DNA of 12,112 nt from Thiotrichaceae bacterium (GCA_027030285.1 JALVFC010000189.1:1-12112); one strand, 5' to 3'; positions 1 through 7,712 are shown, counted from the first letter of the stretch. Notes: generated by a model not told the origin, from the letters alone. Made by a program: numbers and translations.

Positions 1-852
1 CCACCGAGAATACCACCCACCACTAGTGCCAGTACGCCAACTATTCCATAGATAACCCCCACTGCCTCGGTACTTAGACCCAGTTCACCCTGAGTTCTGT
101 CATCCAGCATAAATAAAGAGACAATTTTGCCTAACTGTGCTTCACCGAGGCGGTACAACAAAATAAAGGTAATGAAGGTACCGATATAAGGCTTTTTAAA
201 AAATGCAGCCATCACACTGAAATAACCGTGGCTGAGCTTGCATGATGGGGGTTCAACCCTGGGCAATACCAGAGCATGATAGACTGCCACCAGTAGCAAA
301 ACCAATGCCAATAAAAGCATGGTGATCTGCCAGGCAGTTTTCACAGCATACAGGTGCTGTAATTTCCCTGCCAGTATAACAATCAAGCCTTGCCCGGTAA
401 TCTGGCAATGCGGTAAAACGTAGAACGAATACCCACAAAATAGGACTGTTGCCCCTGTTTAAGAGCCTGCATATAATAACCATCGGCAGCAATATCATGC
501 GTGGCTGAGCTAAATGCCAACAACCAGAAAAACACCAGGGTATAGCGCAAATATTTATCCAGTGGCAAGACTAACGCCACCGCCGCTAAACCCGCCCCAA
601 GCAAAAACTGCATGGCAATAACCCAGAACCGTTTGCTACGATAGATATCCACAAATGGGCTCAAAGCGGCTTGATCACCCAAGGCAAATAAAACCATGAG
701 CTATAAAAAGCAATCTCGGTATTCGGCAGCCCCAGATTCTTATACATAATGCTGGAAAGCACCACCACGGCAAAATATGGCAAACCTTCGGTAAAATACA
801 GACTGGGAATCCAGCGCCAGGGGTGATTATGTTGTGTTGTAGGAGTATTCAT
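1..852 (-). pseudogene. MFS permease (AmpG/PAT-like), frameshifted twice, 3' end outside window
   Basis: The gene reads right to left in three frames that together make one major facilitator protein. Frame one (852 to 664) starts MNTPTTQHNHPWRWIPSLYF and ends LPWVIKPL, then hits TGA at 661-663. Frame two (661 to about 404) continues SPFVDIYRSKRFW, then THDIAADGYYMQAL and FVGIRSTFYRIA. Frame three (401 to 1) continues ITGQGLIVILAGKLQ and stays open to the window edge. Restoring one base at each junction (TGAGC to TGGAGC near 662, and AGATT to AGAATT near 402) rebuilds the expected W-S-P-F-V-D and Y-R-I-A-x-I-T-G-Q-G stretches. About 280 residues are visible, against roughly 420 for the family, with several hydrophobic helices. 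It begins 4 nt after the glycerate kinase stop, so the two probably share a transcript. The substrate is unknown. Either it is a real pseudogene or two homopolymer base-calling errors are present. Confidence 0.85.
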
Positions 853-856
853 ATTT

Positions 857-2119
857 TCACGGTTTCTGACAATAGGTGATGATCAGATCCATTACATTGG
901 TTCCTGTCACACCAGTGGAAATCAAATCGCCACTAGCATACAGAAAAGACCCCGAATCTGCCCGTCGTAAACACTGTTTTGCATCCAGACCATGCAGCTT
1001 GCCACGAGCCAGAGTACCAGCATCTACAAGTGCACCCGCATCATCCGTTATGCCATCAGTACCATCGGTACCTGCTGCCAGTAATACGCAGCCAGTATTT
1101 TTCTTTATCAGTAGCGCAGCAGCCAGCGCCAAATGTTGGTTACGTCCGCCTCTGCCTGGGTTATCTGGCAAGGTTACGGTAGTTTCAGCACCCCAAATGA
1201 ACATAGTCCCTGGTGACTTTTTCGCAATACTCAGGCAATGCCGTGCAGCTTGCTCTGCATTACCTTGCAAAAAATCAGGCATGAGCCTGCTGTTATACCC
1301 CAATGCAATAGCTTTAGCAGAAGCTGCATCACCAGCCATACGGTTACAGGCAATCACCTTCCAGAAAAAAGCATCTGGCATGGTAAGCTGACTTGTCAGC
1401 GGTAAAGCATTACGCCATCTGTCAGGCAACGAATCAGGAACAGGTGACGATATGGTTGAAGGAAACAGTAAACCCGAACCAATCATCTCCGCATCATCCC
1501 CTGGAACATCAGAAATCATCAAACAGACCACCTTGCGATATCCCAGAATCTTCCACAACCCGCCCCCTTTGATACGCGATACCTGTTTTCGAACCGTATT
1601 GATTTGCTGGATAGAAAGCGCATTTGCCAGCATCCAGTTGGTCATTTGCTGAAGTTCAGGCAAATCCCAGCCCTCAGCCAGTACCTCAACCAGACTGGAA
1701 GCTCCGCCTGAAATTAAAAACAGGCAAGGTGACGAGTCCTCTGCCCGCAAGAAATCCAGTAATGCCTGACCAGCATGCAAACTGCTCTGGTCAGGAACCG
1801 GATGTGCTGCCTCAAGCCACTGAACCCGACTATCCAGTTGCAATTTTCTGCTCACATGCCCGGTTTTGCTAATCAACAGTGCCTTAACAGGGTGTGCATC
1901 GAGGCAAGCCAGTGCTCCCTGCAGCATAGCATCCGCAGCCTTGCCAATGGCAACAATTCTAAGTTGACGCAATTCATCAGACGCAAACTGCTGATGTAGA
2001 ATAACAGGCAATGTACTTGATACCACATGCGTGCCTTCTACCCGTTGAACAGCCGCAGCATAGCAACGCAACATATCTTTTCTTGTTTGCTCTATTGACT
2101 GCATCACATCATCTACCAT
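857..2119 (-). CDS. Glycerate 2-kinase family protein (DUF4147/MOFRL, formerly 'hydroxypyruvate reductase' TtuD)
   Basis: Probably phosphorylates D-glycerate to 2-phosphoglycerate with ATP in the cytoplasm, feeding glycerate into lower glycolysis. The 420-residue length is typical. Family signatures appear in order: IGKAADAM (58-65), SGGASSL (137-143), the INTVRKQVSRIKGGGL stretch (173-188), SDVPGDD (203-209), GRGGRNQ (322-328), GTDGTDGITDDAGA (350-363) and GVTGTNVMDL near the C-terminus. The first part is the N-terminal DUF4147 domain and the last third is the MOFRL domain. Older databases call this family hydroxypyruvate reductase TtuD, but characterised members are kinases. The ATG at 2119 has no clear Shine-Dalgarno sequence. 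A second ATG five codons in is possible, so the exact start is uncertain. The downstream permease gene starts 4 nt after this stop but is broken. Family assignment is firm; the exact substrate is inferred. Confidence 0.9.
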   Translation of the reverse strand: MVDDVMQSIEQTRKDMLRCYAAAVQRVEGTHVVSSTLPVILHQQFASDELRQLRIVAIGKAADAMLQGALACLDAHPVKALLISKTGHVSRKLQLDSRVQWLEAAHPVPDQSSLHAGQALLDFLRAEDSSPCLFLISGGASSLVEVLAEGWDLPELQQMTNWMLANALSIQQINTVRKQVSRIKGGGLWKILGYRKVVCLMISDVPGDDAEMIGSGLLFPSTISSPVPDSLPDRWRNALPLTSQLTMPDAFFWKVIACNRMAGDAASAKAIALGYNSRLMPDFLQGNAEQAARHCLSIAKKSPGTMFIWGAETTVTLPDNPGRGGRNQHLALAAALLIKKNTGCVLLAAGTDGTDGITDDAGALVDAGTLARGKLHGLDAKQCLRRADSGSFLYASGDLISTGVTGTNVMDLIITYCQKP

Positions 2120-2262
2120 GGGTGAATGTAACTATTCAGCCAGTTTACAAAATAAAACCTGAGTTCTGGTAGGTGTTTTAAACAAAAAAAGCAAAAAGCA
2201 GCTATATCACTCCTGTCATATCTAGGAAAATCAATCAGTGTTACATCTTGAGGAATGAATAT

Positions 2263-2457
2263 ATGTCTGATTCAATAAGCATAAAAGAAGGCTATTACGA
2301 CAAGATCGGTATCATCCATTGTGGCGTGATACGTGGCTTCAAAGTGAATTGTGGTGGAGAATTGAAAGTGCTGGAAGATGGTGAAGAGCATCATTACGAG
2401 CGTGTTGGTATTACCGCTAAAAGGCAGGGTGATGAGGTTGTCTTTACAAAAGACTAA
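2263..2457 (+). CDS. Small hypothetical protein, 64 residues
   Basis: I do not recognise this protein. The ATG at 2263 is preceded by GAGGAA (2250-2255) at about 7 nt, a good ribosome site, so I prefer it to an in-frame TTG at 2248. The product begins MSDSISIKEGYYDKIGIIHC. It has no signal peptide or membrane helix. It is rich in Gly, Val, Ile, Lys and Glu, in alternating patterns suggesting a small beta barrel or SH3-like fold (inference). Features that may matter are Cys20, Cys30 followed by two glycines, and His43-His44. It stands alone on the plus strand, between a divergent glycerate kinase and a convergent tRNA-Lys unit. No obvious terminator of its own is visible, although the tRNA terminator hairpin lies about 100 nt downstream. 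The strong ribosome site and soluble, ordered composition favour a real gene. Confidence 0.65.
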   Translation: MSDSISIKEGYYDKIGIIHCGVIRGFKVNCGGELKVLEDGEEHHYERVGITAKRQGDEVVFTKD

Positions 2458-2561
2458 AGGGGCTGCTAAAGCATTACACAAGACCGTCATGGCAAAAAGG
2501 CGGGATAAGTAAACCTGCAAAGAAACGGGAGACTGGGGTAGCAAATAGGTAGCAGCATAAA

Positions 2562-2593
2562 AAAGGCTTGCGGATAAAATCACGCAAGCCTTT
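2562..2593 (-). terminator. Intrinsic terminator of tRNA-Lys
   Basis: A perfect 11-bp inverted repeat (AAAGGCTTGCG at 2562-2572 and its complement at 2583-2593) encloses a 10-nt loop. Read on the minus strand, the hairpin is followed by a run of six T (2564 down to 2559), the classic rho-independent layout. It starts 9 nt past the tRNA 3' end. On the plus strand only three T follow, so any role for the 64-residue gene would be weaker. Confidence 0.88.
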
Positions 2594-2601
2594 GAAGATA
2601 A

Positions 2602-2677
2602 TGGTGGGTCGTGAGCGATTCGAACGCTCGACCAATTGATTAAAAGTCAACTGCTCTACCGACTGAGCTAACGACCC
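2602..2677 (-). tRNA. tRNA-Lys (anticodon UUU)
   Basis: A 76-nt tRNA with the CCA end encoded (2602-2604). On the minus strand it begins GGGTCGTTAGCTCAG and ends with the matching acceptor strand CGACCC plus discriminator A. The D arm (GCTCAGTCGGTAGAGC), a 5-bp anticodon stem (GTTGA/TCAAT, one G-U pair) with loop CTTTTAA, and the T arm containing GTTCGAATC are all visible. The anticodon TTT lies at 2642-2644 (complement), with A37 next to it as expected for lysine. It has its own promoter and terminator. Confidence 0.97.
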
Positions 2678-2690
2678 GAAAGAGTGCGGT

Positions 2691-2718
2691 AGTATACACT
2701 ACAGAATTGCGCTTTCAA
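2691..2718 (-). promoter_or_regulatory. Sigma-70-type promoter of tRNA-Lys
   Basis: On the minus strand a -35 TTGAAA (2713-2718) and -10 TATACT (2691-2696) are separated by 16 nt. The predicted start falls about 7 nt downstream, giving a very short leader before the mature tRNA 5' end at 2677. Five of six bases match consensus in each box. The promoter sits between the queC stop and the tRNA. Confidence 0.75.
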
Positions 2719-2732
2719 GCCCTTTTTTTGTT

Positions 2733-3413
2733 TTACCGATAACGGGTGTCATCGCTTATCCCAGCTTCCCTGTAACCCTGCTTTCTCAGCTGACAAGCGG
2801 CGCATTTTCCACAGGCAAATCCATTCTCGTCGGCATCGTAACAAGTAATGGTTTCTGCATAGTTTACACCCAGGTTTGTGCCGGTTTTAATGATCTCAGC
2901 CTTGCTCATGTCTATGAGAGGAGTATGAATCTTGAACGGCTCGCCTTCCACTCCTGCCTTGGTTGCCAGGTTCGCTGTTTTTTCAAATGCCTTGATAAAC
3001 TCTGGACGACAGTCCGGGTAGCCTGAGTAATCAACGGCATTGACACCAATAAAAATATCGGGTGCTTGCAGGACTTCTGCCCATGCCAGGGCTATGGAAA
3101 GAAAAACAGTATTGCGGGCAGGTACATAGGTGACCGGTATGCCACTGGTTTGTTGTTTTGGAACTGCGATATTTTCATCGGTTAAGGCTGAGCCACCGAG
3201 TTGTGACAGATCCAGGTCAATAATTCTGTGTGCAGTAACCGAAAACTGCTCTGCAATTTTTTGTGCTGCGACAAGTTCAGTACTGTGGCGTTGTCCATAG
3301 CGAAAACTGAGCGCATAACAGCGGTAACCCTGATATTTCGCAATGGCAAGGACGGTTGCTGAATCCATGCCTCCTGATAACAGGATAACGGCTTTTTTTT
3401 TCTGGCTATCCAT
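2733..3413 (-). CDS. queC: 7-cyano-7-deazaguanine synthase QueC
   Basis: Converts 7-carboxy-7-deazaguanine to preQ0 using ATP and ammonia, a step in queuosine synthesis for tRNAs with GUN anticodons. The protein has 226 residues, normal for the family. The ATP-binding PP-loop is SGGMDS (13-18). YVPARNT (96-102) and GVNAVDYSGYPDCRPEFI (123-140) are QueC hallmarks. The zinc site is four cysteines: Cys191, Cys201, Cys204 and Cys207 (FACGKCAACQLR). The ATG follows the ntrX stop codon directly (TAG then ATG, no gap), with only a weak ribosome site inside the ntrX end, so translation is likely coupled to ntrX. No other queuosine gene is in the window. The tRNA-Lys downstream is not a queuosine substrate. 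The tRNA has a separate promoter, and no strong terminator is seen between queC and it. Confidence 0.97.
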   Translation of the reverse strand: MDSQKKKAVILLSGGMDSATVLAIAKYQGYRCYALSFRYGQRHSTELVAAQKIAEQFSVTAHRIIDLDLSQLGGSALTDENIAVPKQQTSGIPVTYVPARNTVFLSIALAWAEVLQAPDIFIGVNAVDYSGYPDCRPEFIKAFEKTANLATKAGVEGEPFKIHTPLIDMSKAEIIKTGTNLGVNYAETITCYDADENGFACGKCAACQLRKQGYREAGISDDTRYR

Positions 3414-4790
3414 CTACTTGCTATAGTCTTTTGGGTCAATTTTCAGCGCGTGCATTTTGCGATACAGGTGAGTACGCTCCATCTGAACTCGCTCTGCCAG
3501 ACGGCTAACATTGCCTTTGGTTTGTTTGAGTTGCCAGCTGAGATAGTCGTGTTCAAATTGTTCTCGTGCCTGTCGAAGTGGCAGGTCATACATGCTAGTT
3601 GGGAGCTTACCTACCCCTTCATCATAAACCGGAATATAGGAACCCAAGGCTTCTTCTGCCTCTTCCTGGGAAATGCTCACATCGGTGCCGAGGATTAATA
3701 GTCGCTGTACTAGGTTGCGAAGTTCCAGAATGTTTCCGGGCCAGGGGTGGTGGCGTAGGAAGTTTTGTGCGGACACGGAAAAATGGCGGTAGGGCAGCCC
3801 TTCCTGTTCTGTCAACAGATCTACATAGTAGCTAAGCAGATCTGGCACATCTTCAGAATGATCTCGCAGGGGAGGGATTGCCAGTGGCACCATGTCGAGT
3901 AAATAGTAGAGTTCTTCACTGAAATTGCCAGCTTCAATATCATCCCTCAGGTCATGTGTGGTGGAGACAATTAAACGGGTGTTTAGTGGTATCTGGTTAC
4001 TACCACTGACCCGTGTATAGTGCCCCTGCTTTAGCATATTCAGCAAACCTTGCTGGGTTTCTTTATCCAGCTTGTAAATGTCTCCGAGGTACAAAATGCC
4101 ATTACCAGCTTCATCCAGCAGGCCATGGTGAATAACCCCATCTTCTTCATAACCAAAAAGTTTTTTTGCCATATCAGCAAACTCTTTTTCGGCTACTATA
4201 GCTTTAATAAAGGGCTGGTTGGCTCTTGTGCTTTTTTTATGAATGTAGCGTGCAAGAATTTCCTTACCCGTTCCAGGCATGCCGTATATCAGTACGGTAG
4301 AGGATTGTTCAGCAATTTTTTCTGCCTTGTTGCGCAGCTCTTGCATAACTTTGCTGGTTCCTACCAGTTCAGTTGCGATGCTTACCTGTTCGCGTAATTC
4401 GCGATTTTCAAATTCCAGTTGACGGGCATGCAGACCATTTTCTATGGTGAGTAGCATTTTTGCCATGGACAGGGGTTTTTCAATAAAGTCGTAAGCCCCC
4501 AGGCGGGTTGCCTCAACAGCTGTTTCGATGGTGGCATGTCCTGACATCATAATGACGGGGCAGCACAAGCTGCCACTTTCCTGCCAGCTTTTTAGCAGGC
4601 TGATACCATCTTCATCAGGCATCCAGATATCCAGCAAGACAAGATCGGGTTTTCGTTTTGCCCATATTTCACGGGCTTTGCTAGCATTCTCCGCAGTTTC
4701 TACTTCATAGCCTTCGTCTTCAAGAATTTCTCTGACCAGTTGGCGAATGTCTGGTTCGTCATCTACGACTAATATGTATTCTGCGGTCAT
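3414..4790 (-). CDS. ntrX: NtrX-like response regulator with degenerate AAA+ domain
   Basis: Response regulator of 458 residues, partner of the NtrY kinase encoded upstream. The receiver domain (about 1-122) looks active: Asp10/Asp11 acid pocket, phospho-acceptor Asp54 in LLDIWMPDEDG, Ser83 and Lys105. The central AAA+ domain (about 141-375) keeps Walker A GMPGTGKE (170-177). It has no GAFTGA loop (LFGYEEDGVIHHG instead), and Walker B reads ILYLGD (232-237), with Gly at the usual Asp and Asp at the usual Glu. The FREDLYYRL arginine-finger motif is FSEELYYLL (290-298), and sensor II GNVREL is GNILEL (352-357). The C-terminal Fis-type helix-turn-helix (about 424-446, GNVSRLAERVQMERTHLYRK) is intact. 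Lack of GAFTGA is, as I recall, common in NtrX; loss of the catalytic residues is more extreme. It therefore probably binds DNA without ATP-driven sigma-54 activation. The ribosome site GAGGAGAG precedes the ATG. Confidence 0.93.
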   Translation of the reverse strand: MTAEYILVVDDEPDIRQLVREILEDEGYEVETAENASKAREIWAKRKPDLVLLDIWMPDEDGISLLKSWQESGSLCCPVIMMSGHATIETAVEATRLGAYDFIEKPLSMAKMLLTIENGLHARQLEFENRELREQVSIATELVGTSKVMQELRNKAEKIAEQSSTVLIYGMPGTGKEILARYIHKKSTRANQPFIKAIVAEKEFADMAKKLFGYEEDGVIHHGLLDEAGNGILYLGDIYKLDKETQQGLLNMLKQGHYTRVSGSNQIPLNTRLIVSTTHDLRDDIEAGNFSEELYYLLDMVPLAIPPLRDHSEDVPDLLSYYVDLLTEQEGLPYRHFSVSAQNFLRHHPWPGNILELRNLVQRLLILGTDVSISQEEAEEALGSYIPVYDEGVGKLPTSMYDLPLRQAREQFEHDYLSWQLKQTKGNVSRLAERVQMERTHLYRKMHALKIDPKDYSK

Positions 4791-4811
4791 ATTCTCTCCT
4801 CTGATTTTCTT

Positions 4812-7022
4812 TTAATCATCAGCTTGCCCATGATCATTTTGAGGGTTGGTTACCATTGGCAACAGGATAGTAAATATAGCACCACCCTGGTTTTTATGCT
4901 CATTTGAAGGAGTTTTATTTCTGGCTGATATACTGCCTGAATGTTCTTCGATGATCTTCTTCACTATTGCAAGACCCAGCCCGCTTCCTTTCATTTTGTT
5001 GCTGACATAAGGTTCAAAGATTTCTGGCAACAAAGCTTCATCAATGCCTGGGCCATTATCTTCCACCATTACTAAAACTTCATCCATTTCAGTAAGCTGG
5101 CTTGAGATTTTTAATATTCGCGGAGGTTCCTGCTGTGCGAGTGCTTCCAGGGAGTTTTTAATCAGGTTGACAAAAACCTGGCGCATCCGGTGAGTATCGA
5201 TCATTAACTCTGGCAAGGTTTGCAACTCAAGTTGTATGTCGGCCTGTTGATTATTTGAGCGGTATAGCTCTACAACCTCTGATAACAGTTTGTTTAAATC
5301 GGTCGGTTGTAATTGTAGTGATGGCGTTCGGGCATATTCACTAAAGGCATTGACCATGGTTTTCATGGTTTCTACCTGATGAGTAATAGTCTGTGTCATG
5401 CGGTTTAGCAGATCCGTGGATTTATCATCCAGTTCGGGTGACAGACGGTGTTGCAGGCGTTCGGCAGAGAGTTGTATTGGTGTCAGCGGGTTTTTGATTT
5501 CATGTGCCAGTCGCCTTGCTACTTCTGCCCAGGCTGCCTCATGTTCTGCCTGGACGATATCAGTCATGTCATCAAATACTAGTACAGTGCCTTTTTCTCC
5601 ATTAATAAGTTGCTGTAGAGTTGCTCCCTGACAAAGAAAAATACGCCGTTTATTTTTATATAAAAAATGAATCTCTGTTTTCCATTCAGCTTTATCAGAT
5701 TGCAGGTAGGGCAGGATAGCCTCTATAAAATCGGGCATAATCTCAGAAGTATCGCCTAGCTCTGTGAGTTTATGCTGGAGAACCTTTGACTCATCCAGCA
5801 ATAACAACTGTTTGCCTGCGGCATTGATGCGCTGAATGGTGAGTGATTCATCCAGTGTCATTACGCCAGATGTCAGATGGTTCAAAACCACATTGAGGTA
5901 ATCATGCTGGCGTTGCACCTGTAGACGACTTTTTTCGCTTTCACGGCGGGCGTTGGAAAGTTTGCTGGTCATGGTATTGAACGATCTTGCCAGCAGGCTG
6001 AAATCATCTTTATCAGAAACGGGCAATTTCTTTTGCAAATCGCCGGAAGCCACTGCCAGAGTGCCATCCAGTAATTTACGTATGGGGCTGGTTAGGCGCT
6101 TGGAGTAAACGAAAGCCGCCCACAGTGCAAAGAGAACAGATAATACCATGATAATGAACAAGCTAAGGCGAAACCCGTACTTGATACTGTTGCGCTGAAA
6201 TTTGCGTGCCTGGTACTGATCCCGCGCCTCCTGTACGCTATCACTAAGCGCTGTAAAACGATGTGCGACAGGAAATAACGCGGTTAGTGTATAGGTTTCA
6301 CTCAGGCTGTCTTTTTGCAAGGTGACTGCGACTCTGGAATAAAGCTCACCATTACCATCCGGTTCCAGCTCCAGATAAAACCCCCTGTTCTCCAATACCC
6401 TGAACATGGCATCATCGGGTAAATGATCAAATAACATACCAGTATCCAGCCCACTGTAGGCAACGACTCTTTTTCTTGAATCAAGCAACAGTAATTCAAA
6501 GGCATTTAAGTCCAGCCTTTTTTTTTCCAGATAGTAAGGGTATTCAGTTGGGTCTACTGTAAATAATTCTCTGGCAACCAGTTCGATATCCCTAAGGTGT
6601 GATCTGGTGCCGGTTTTCAGGGAGCGTTGCGCCAGTTCAAGCGAGTCATCCAGTGCTCTTTCGATTTGCACGTCATACCAGCTGTCTATTCTTTTACCGA
6701 TAAAATTCATGGAAAAGTAGGAGACAATAAGCACAGGCACAATAGTTAGTATGGCAAAAGCGGTCATTAACTTTAAATTAAAGCGTGAGCCTGTTTGTTT
6801 TGAACGCAAGCGAATGAGGGCTTTTACTAGATTACCGATAATGAGTACCAGCAAGACAATTAGCGTAATAATATTTAATGGTGCCAGCCACTGCTGGATA
6901 TCATCTGCGGAGTCAGGGTTGCTGGTAGAACTATTCAGTAACATCAGGGAAATTGCCAGCAACAAAAAAGTAGCTGCTATCGGCAAGACCTGAAGAATGA
7001 AGCTTCTCAGGGTAATGCCCAT
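4812..7022 (-). CDS. ntrY: NtrY-like membrane sensor histidine kinase
   Basis: Inner-membrane sensor kinase of 736 residues that should autophosphorylate and pass phosphate to the adjacent NtrX. Likely membrane helices are at about 7-29, 47-71, 84-106 and 281-305, with an extracytoplasmic segment of roughly 170 residues between the third and fourth. A HAMP domain (about 302-355) and a PAS-like domain (about 370-490) follow. The H box is ARRLAHEIKNPLTPIQLSAE, with phospho-acceptor His507. The ATPase domain has an N box NLIKNSLEAL (619-628), G1 EDNGPGI (654-660) and G2 GSGLGLAIV (679-687). All catalytic motifs look intact, unlike the ATPase of its partner. The ATG overlaps the end of the DUF4390 gene by 16 nt and has an AGGTG ribosome site. 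ntrX starts 21 nt after its stop. The signal sensed cannot be read from the sequence. Confidence 0.95.
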   Translation of the reverse strand: MGITLRSFILQVLPIAATFLLLAISLMLLNSSTSNPDSADDIQQWLAPLNIITLIVLLVLIIGNLVKALIRLRSKQTGSRFNLKLMTAFAILTIVPVLIVSYFSMNFIGKRIDSWYDVQIERALDDSLELAQRSLKTGTRSHLRDIELVARELFTVDPTEYPYYLEKKRLDLNAFELLLLDSRKRVVAYSGLDTGMLFDHLPDDAMFRVLENRGFYLELEPDGNGELYSRVAVTLQKDSLSETYTLTALFPVAHRFTALSDSVQEARDQYQARKFQRNSIKYGFRLSLFIIMVLSVLFALWAAFVYSKRLTSPIRKLLDGTLAVASGDLQKKLPVSDKDDFSLLARSFNTMTSKLSNARRESEKSRLQVQRQHDYLNVVLNHLTSGVMTLDESLTIQRINAAGKQLLLLDESKVLQHKLTELGDTSEIMPDFIEAILPYLQSDKAEWKTEIHFLYKNKRRIFLCQGATLQQLINGEKGTVLVFDDMTDIVQAEHEAAWAEVARRLAHEIKNPLTPIQLSAERLQHRLSPELDDKSTDLLNRMTQTITHQVETMKTMVNAFSEYARTPSLQLQPTDLNKLLSEVVELYRSNNQQADIQLELQTLPELMIDTHRMRQVFVNLIKNSLEALAQQEPPRILKISSQLTEMDEVLVMVEDNGPGIDEALLPEIFEPYVSNKMKGSGLGLAIVKKIIEEHSGSISARNKTPSNEHKNQGGAIFTILLPMVTNPQNDHGQADD

Positions 7023-7570
7023 ATCACACCTGTACTTTCAGAGTAATATTTACTGTTGATAATGTATGACTGGATTTTTATGGGCAAACTGCGTGATTCG
7101 GCATCAATTTTTGCAGCCATATACAGATAATGTTTACCATCCTTTATATCGTCACTTAACACTGGCAAAGCATAGTCTGTCACTTTACCCATTTGTTTAA
7201 GTGCTGCAGGTAGGCTACTAAAGCTCTTGTGAGTATCTGTATCCAGGTGTTTTAGTATGTAATGCTTGCTTAGCGCATGATAGCTTAGCTGATAGCGGAT
7301 TCTGGAAATCAGTTTCAAAGAGTTCCACCACCAGCTACGGTGCTGCCCCAGGGCAATATCAATATTCGTGTTAAGTTTTACACCGTGTAATAAGGCTTGT
7401 TGCTGTTTTTCTGAGAGTTTAAAGGAAATTTGTGCATCAATTGAATATTGATTATCCCCCAGAGCAGAAACCATGAAGCTTTCTATTTCGATATGCCCCC
7501 TGGATGCTATCACCTGCATTGATGAACCAAGCAACAAAACAAACAGGCATGTATGTATCAGTGATCGCAT
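7007..7570 (-). CDS. DUF4390 family exported protein
   Basis: A protein of 187 residues with an N-terminal signal peptide: MRSLIHTCLFVLLLGSSMQV followed by a likely cleavage after Ala22. It should therefore act outside the inner membrane. The body is mostly beta-rich, with features I associate with DUF4390: an early SIDAQISFKLSE stretch, the aromatic SWWWNSL, SRIRYQLSYHALSKHYIL and, at the end, GVIWALP. The family has no established function that I know of, but it is regularly encoded between rsmB and ntrY in gammaproteobacteria, as here. The 16-nt overlap with ntrY suggests co-expression, and a role linked to the NtrY signal is possible (inference). I chose the ATG at 7570. A TTG at 7582 would add MKNK; neither has a good ribosome site. 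Confidence 0.85.
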   Translation of the reverse strand: MRSLIHTCLFVLLLGSSMQVIASRGHIEIESFMVSALGDNQYSIDAQISFKLSEKQQQALLHGVKLNTNIDIALGQHRSWWWNSLKLISRIRYQLSYHALSKHYILKHLDTDTHKSFSSLPAALKQMGKVTDYALPVLSDDIKDGKHYLYMAAKIDAESRSLPIKIQSYIINSKYYSESTGVIWALP

Positions 7571-7622
7571 TTTATTTTTCAATTTATTGTAACTATTCGC
7601 ATAATCTGTAACTGCTTAGATT

Positions 7623-7712
7623 GTGCTCGGGTTGTTCGAGTTCAAGGCAAAAGCACGGAGTTTATAAGTATAAATGAGCACTTTCAACGCAGAAATCGGA
7701 CAACACGAGTAC
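7623..7712. repeat. 90-nt imperfect palindrome, probable dispersed intergenic repeat
   Basis: Centred at 7667.5. The outer arms (7623-7643 and 7692-7712) match as inverted repeats at 17 of 21 positions without gaps, and two of the mismatches are G-T wobbles. The centre is a perfect TTTATA/TATAAA pair around AG (7661-7674). Between them the arms match only with a 1-nt shift. A further hairpin, AAGCTGAG/CTCAACTT around TAG, follows at 7713-7731. The block occupies part of the 242-nt gap between rsmB and the DUF4390 gene, both on the minus strand. No transposase or target duplication is visible. It resembles small palindromic repeats spread through bacterial genomes, but copy number cannot be judged here. 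It could also act as a transcript processing or attenuation hairpin. Confidence 0.55.

Noticed and set aside
655..666. Programmed ribosomal frameshift in the permease
   Set aside because: No slippery heptamer or downstream structure is evident, and a second frameshift about 260 nt on needs the same kind of fix. Mutation or sequencing error is simpler.
383..697. 104-codon frame as a separate membrane protein gene
   Set aside because: It is the middle section of the frameshifted permease; its ends lack a proper start and match family sequence only when joined to the other two frames.
2248..2262. TTG start adding five residues to the 64-residue protein
   Set aside because: The GAGGAA site overlaps this TTG and is well spaced for the ATG at 2263, so the shorter form is preferred.
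2120..2262. Promoters for the glycerate kinase and the small plus-strand gene
   Set aside because: The gap is AT-rich with A-tracts, but I found no -35/-10 pair good enough to report on either strand.
2691..3413. Functional link between queC and the adjacent tRNA-Lys
   Set aside because: tRNA-Lys(UUU) is not a queuosine substrate and has its own promoter and terminator, so the adjacency is likely incidental.
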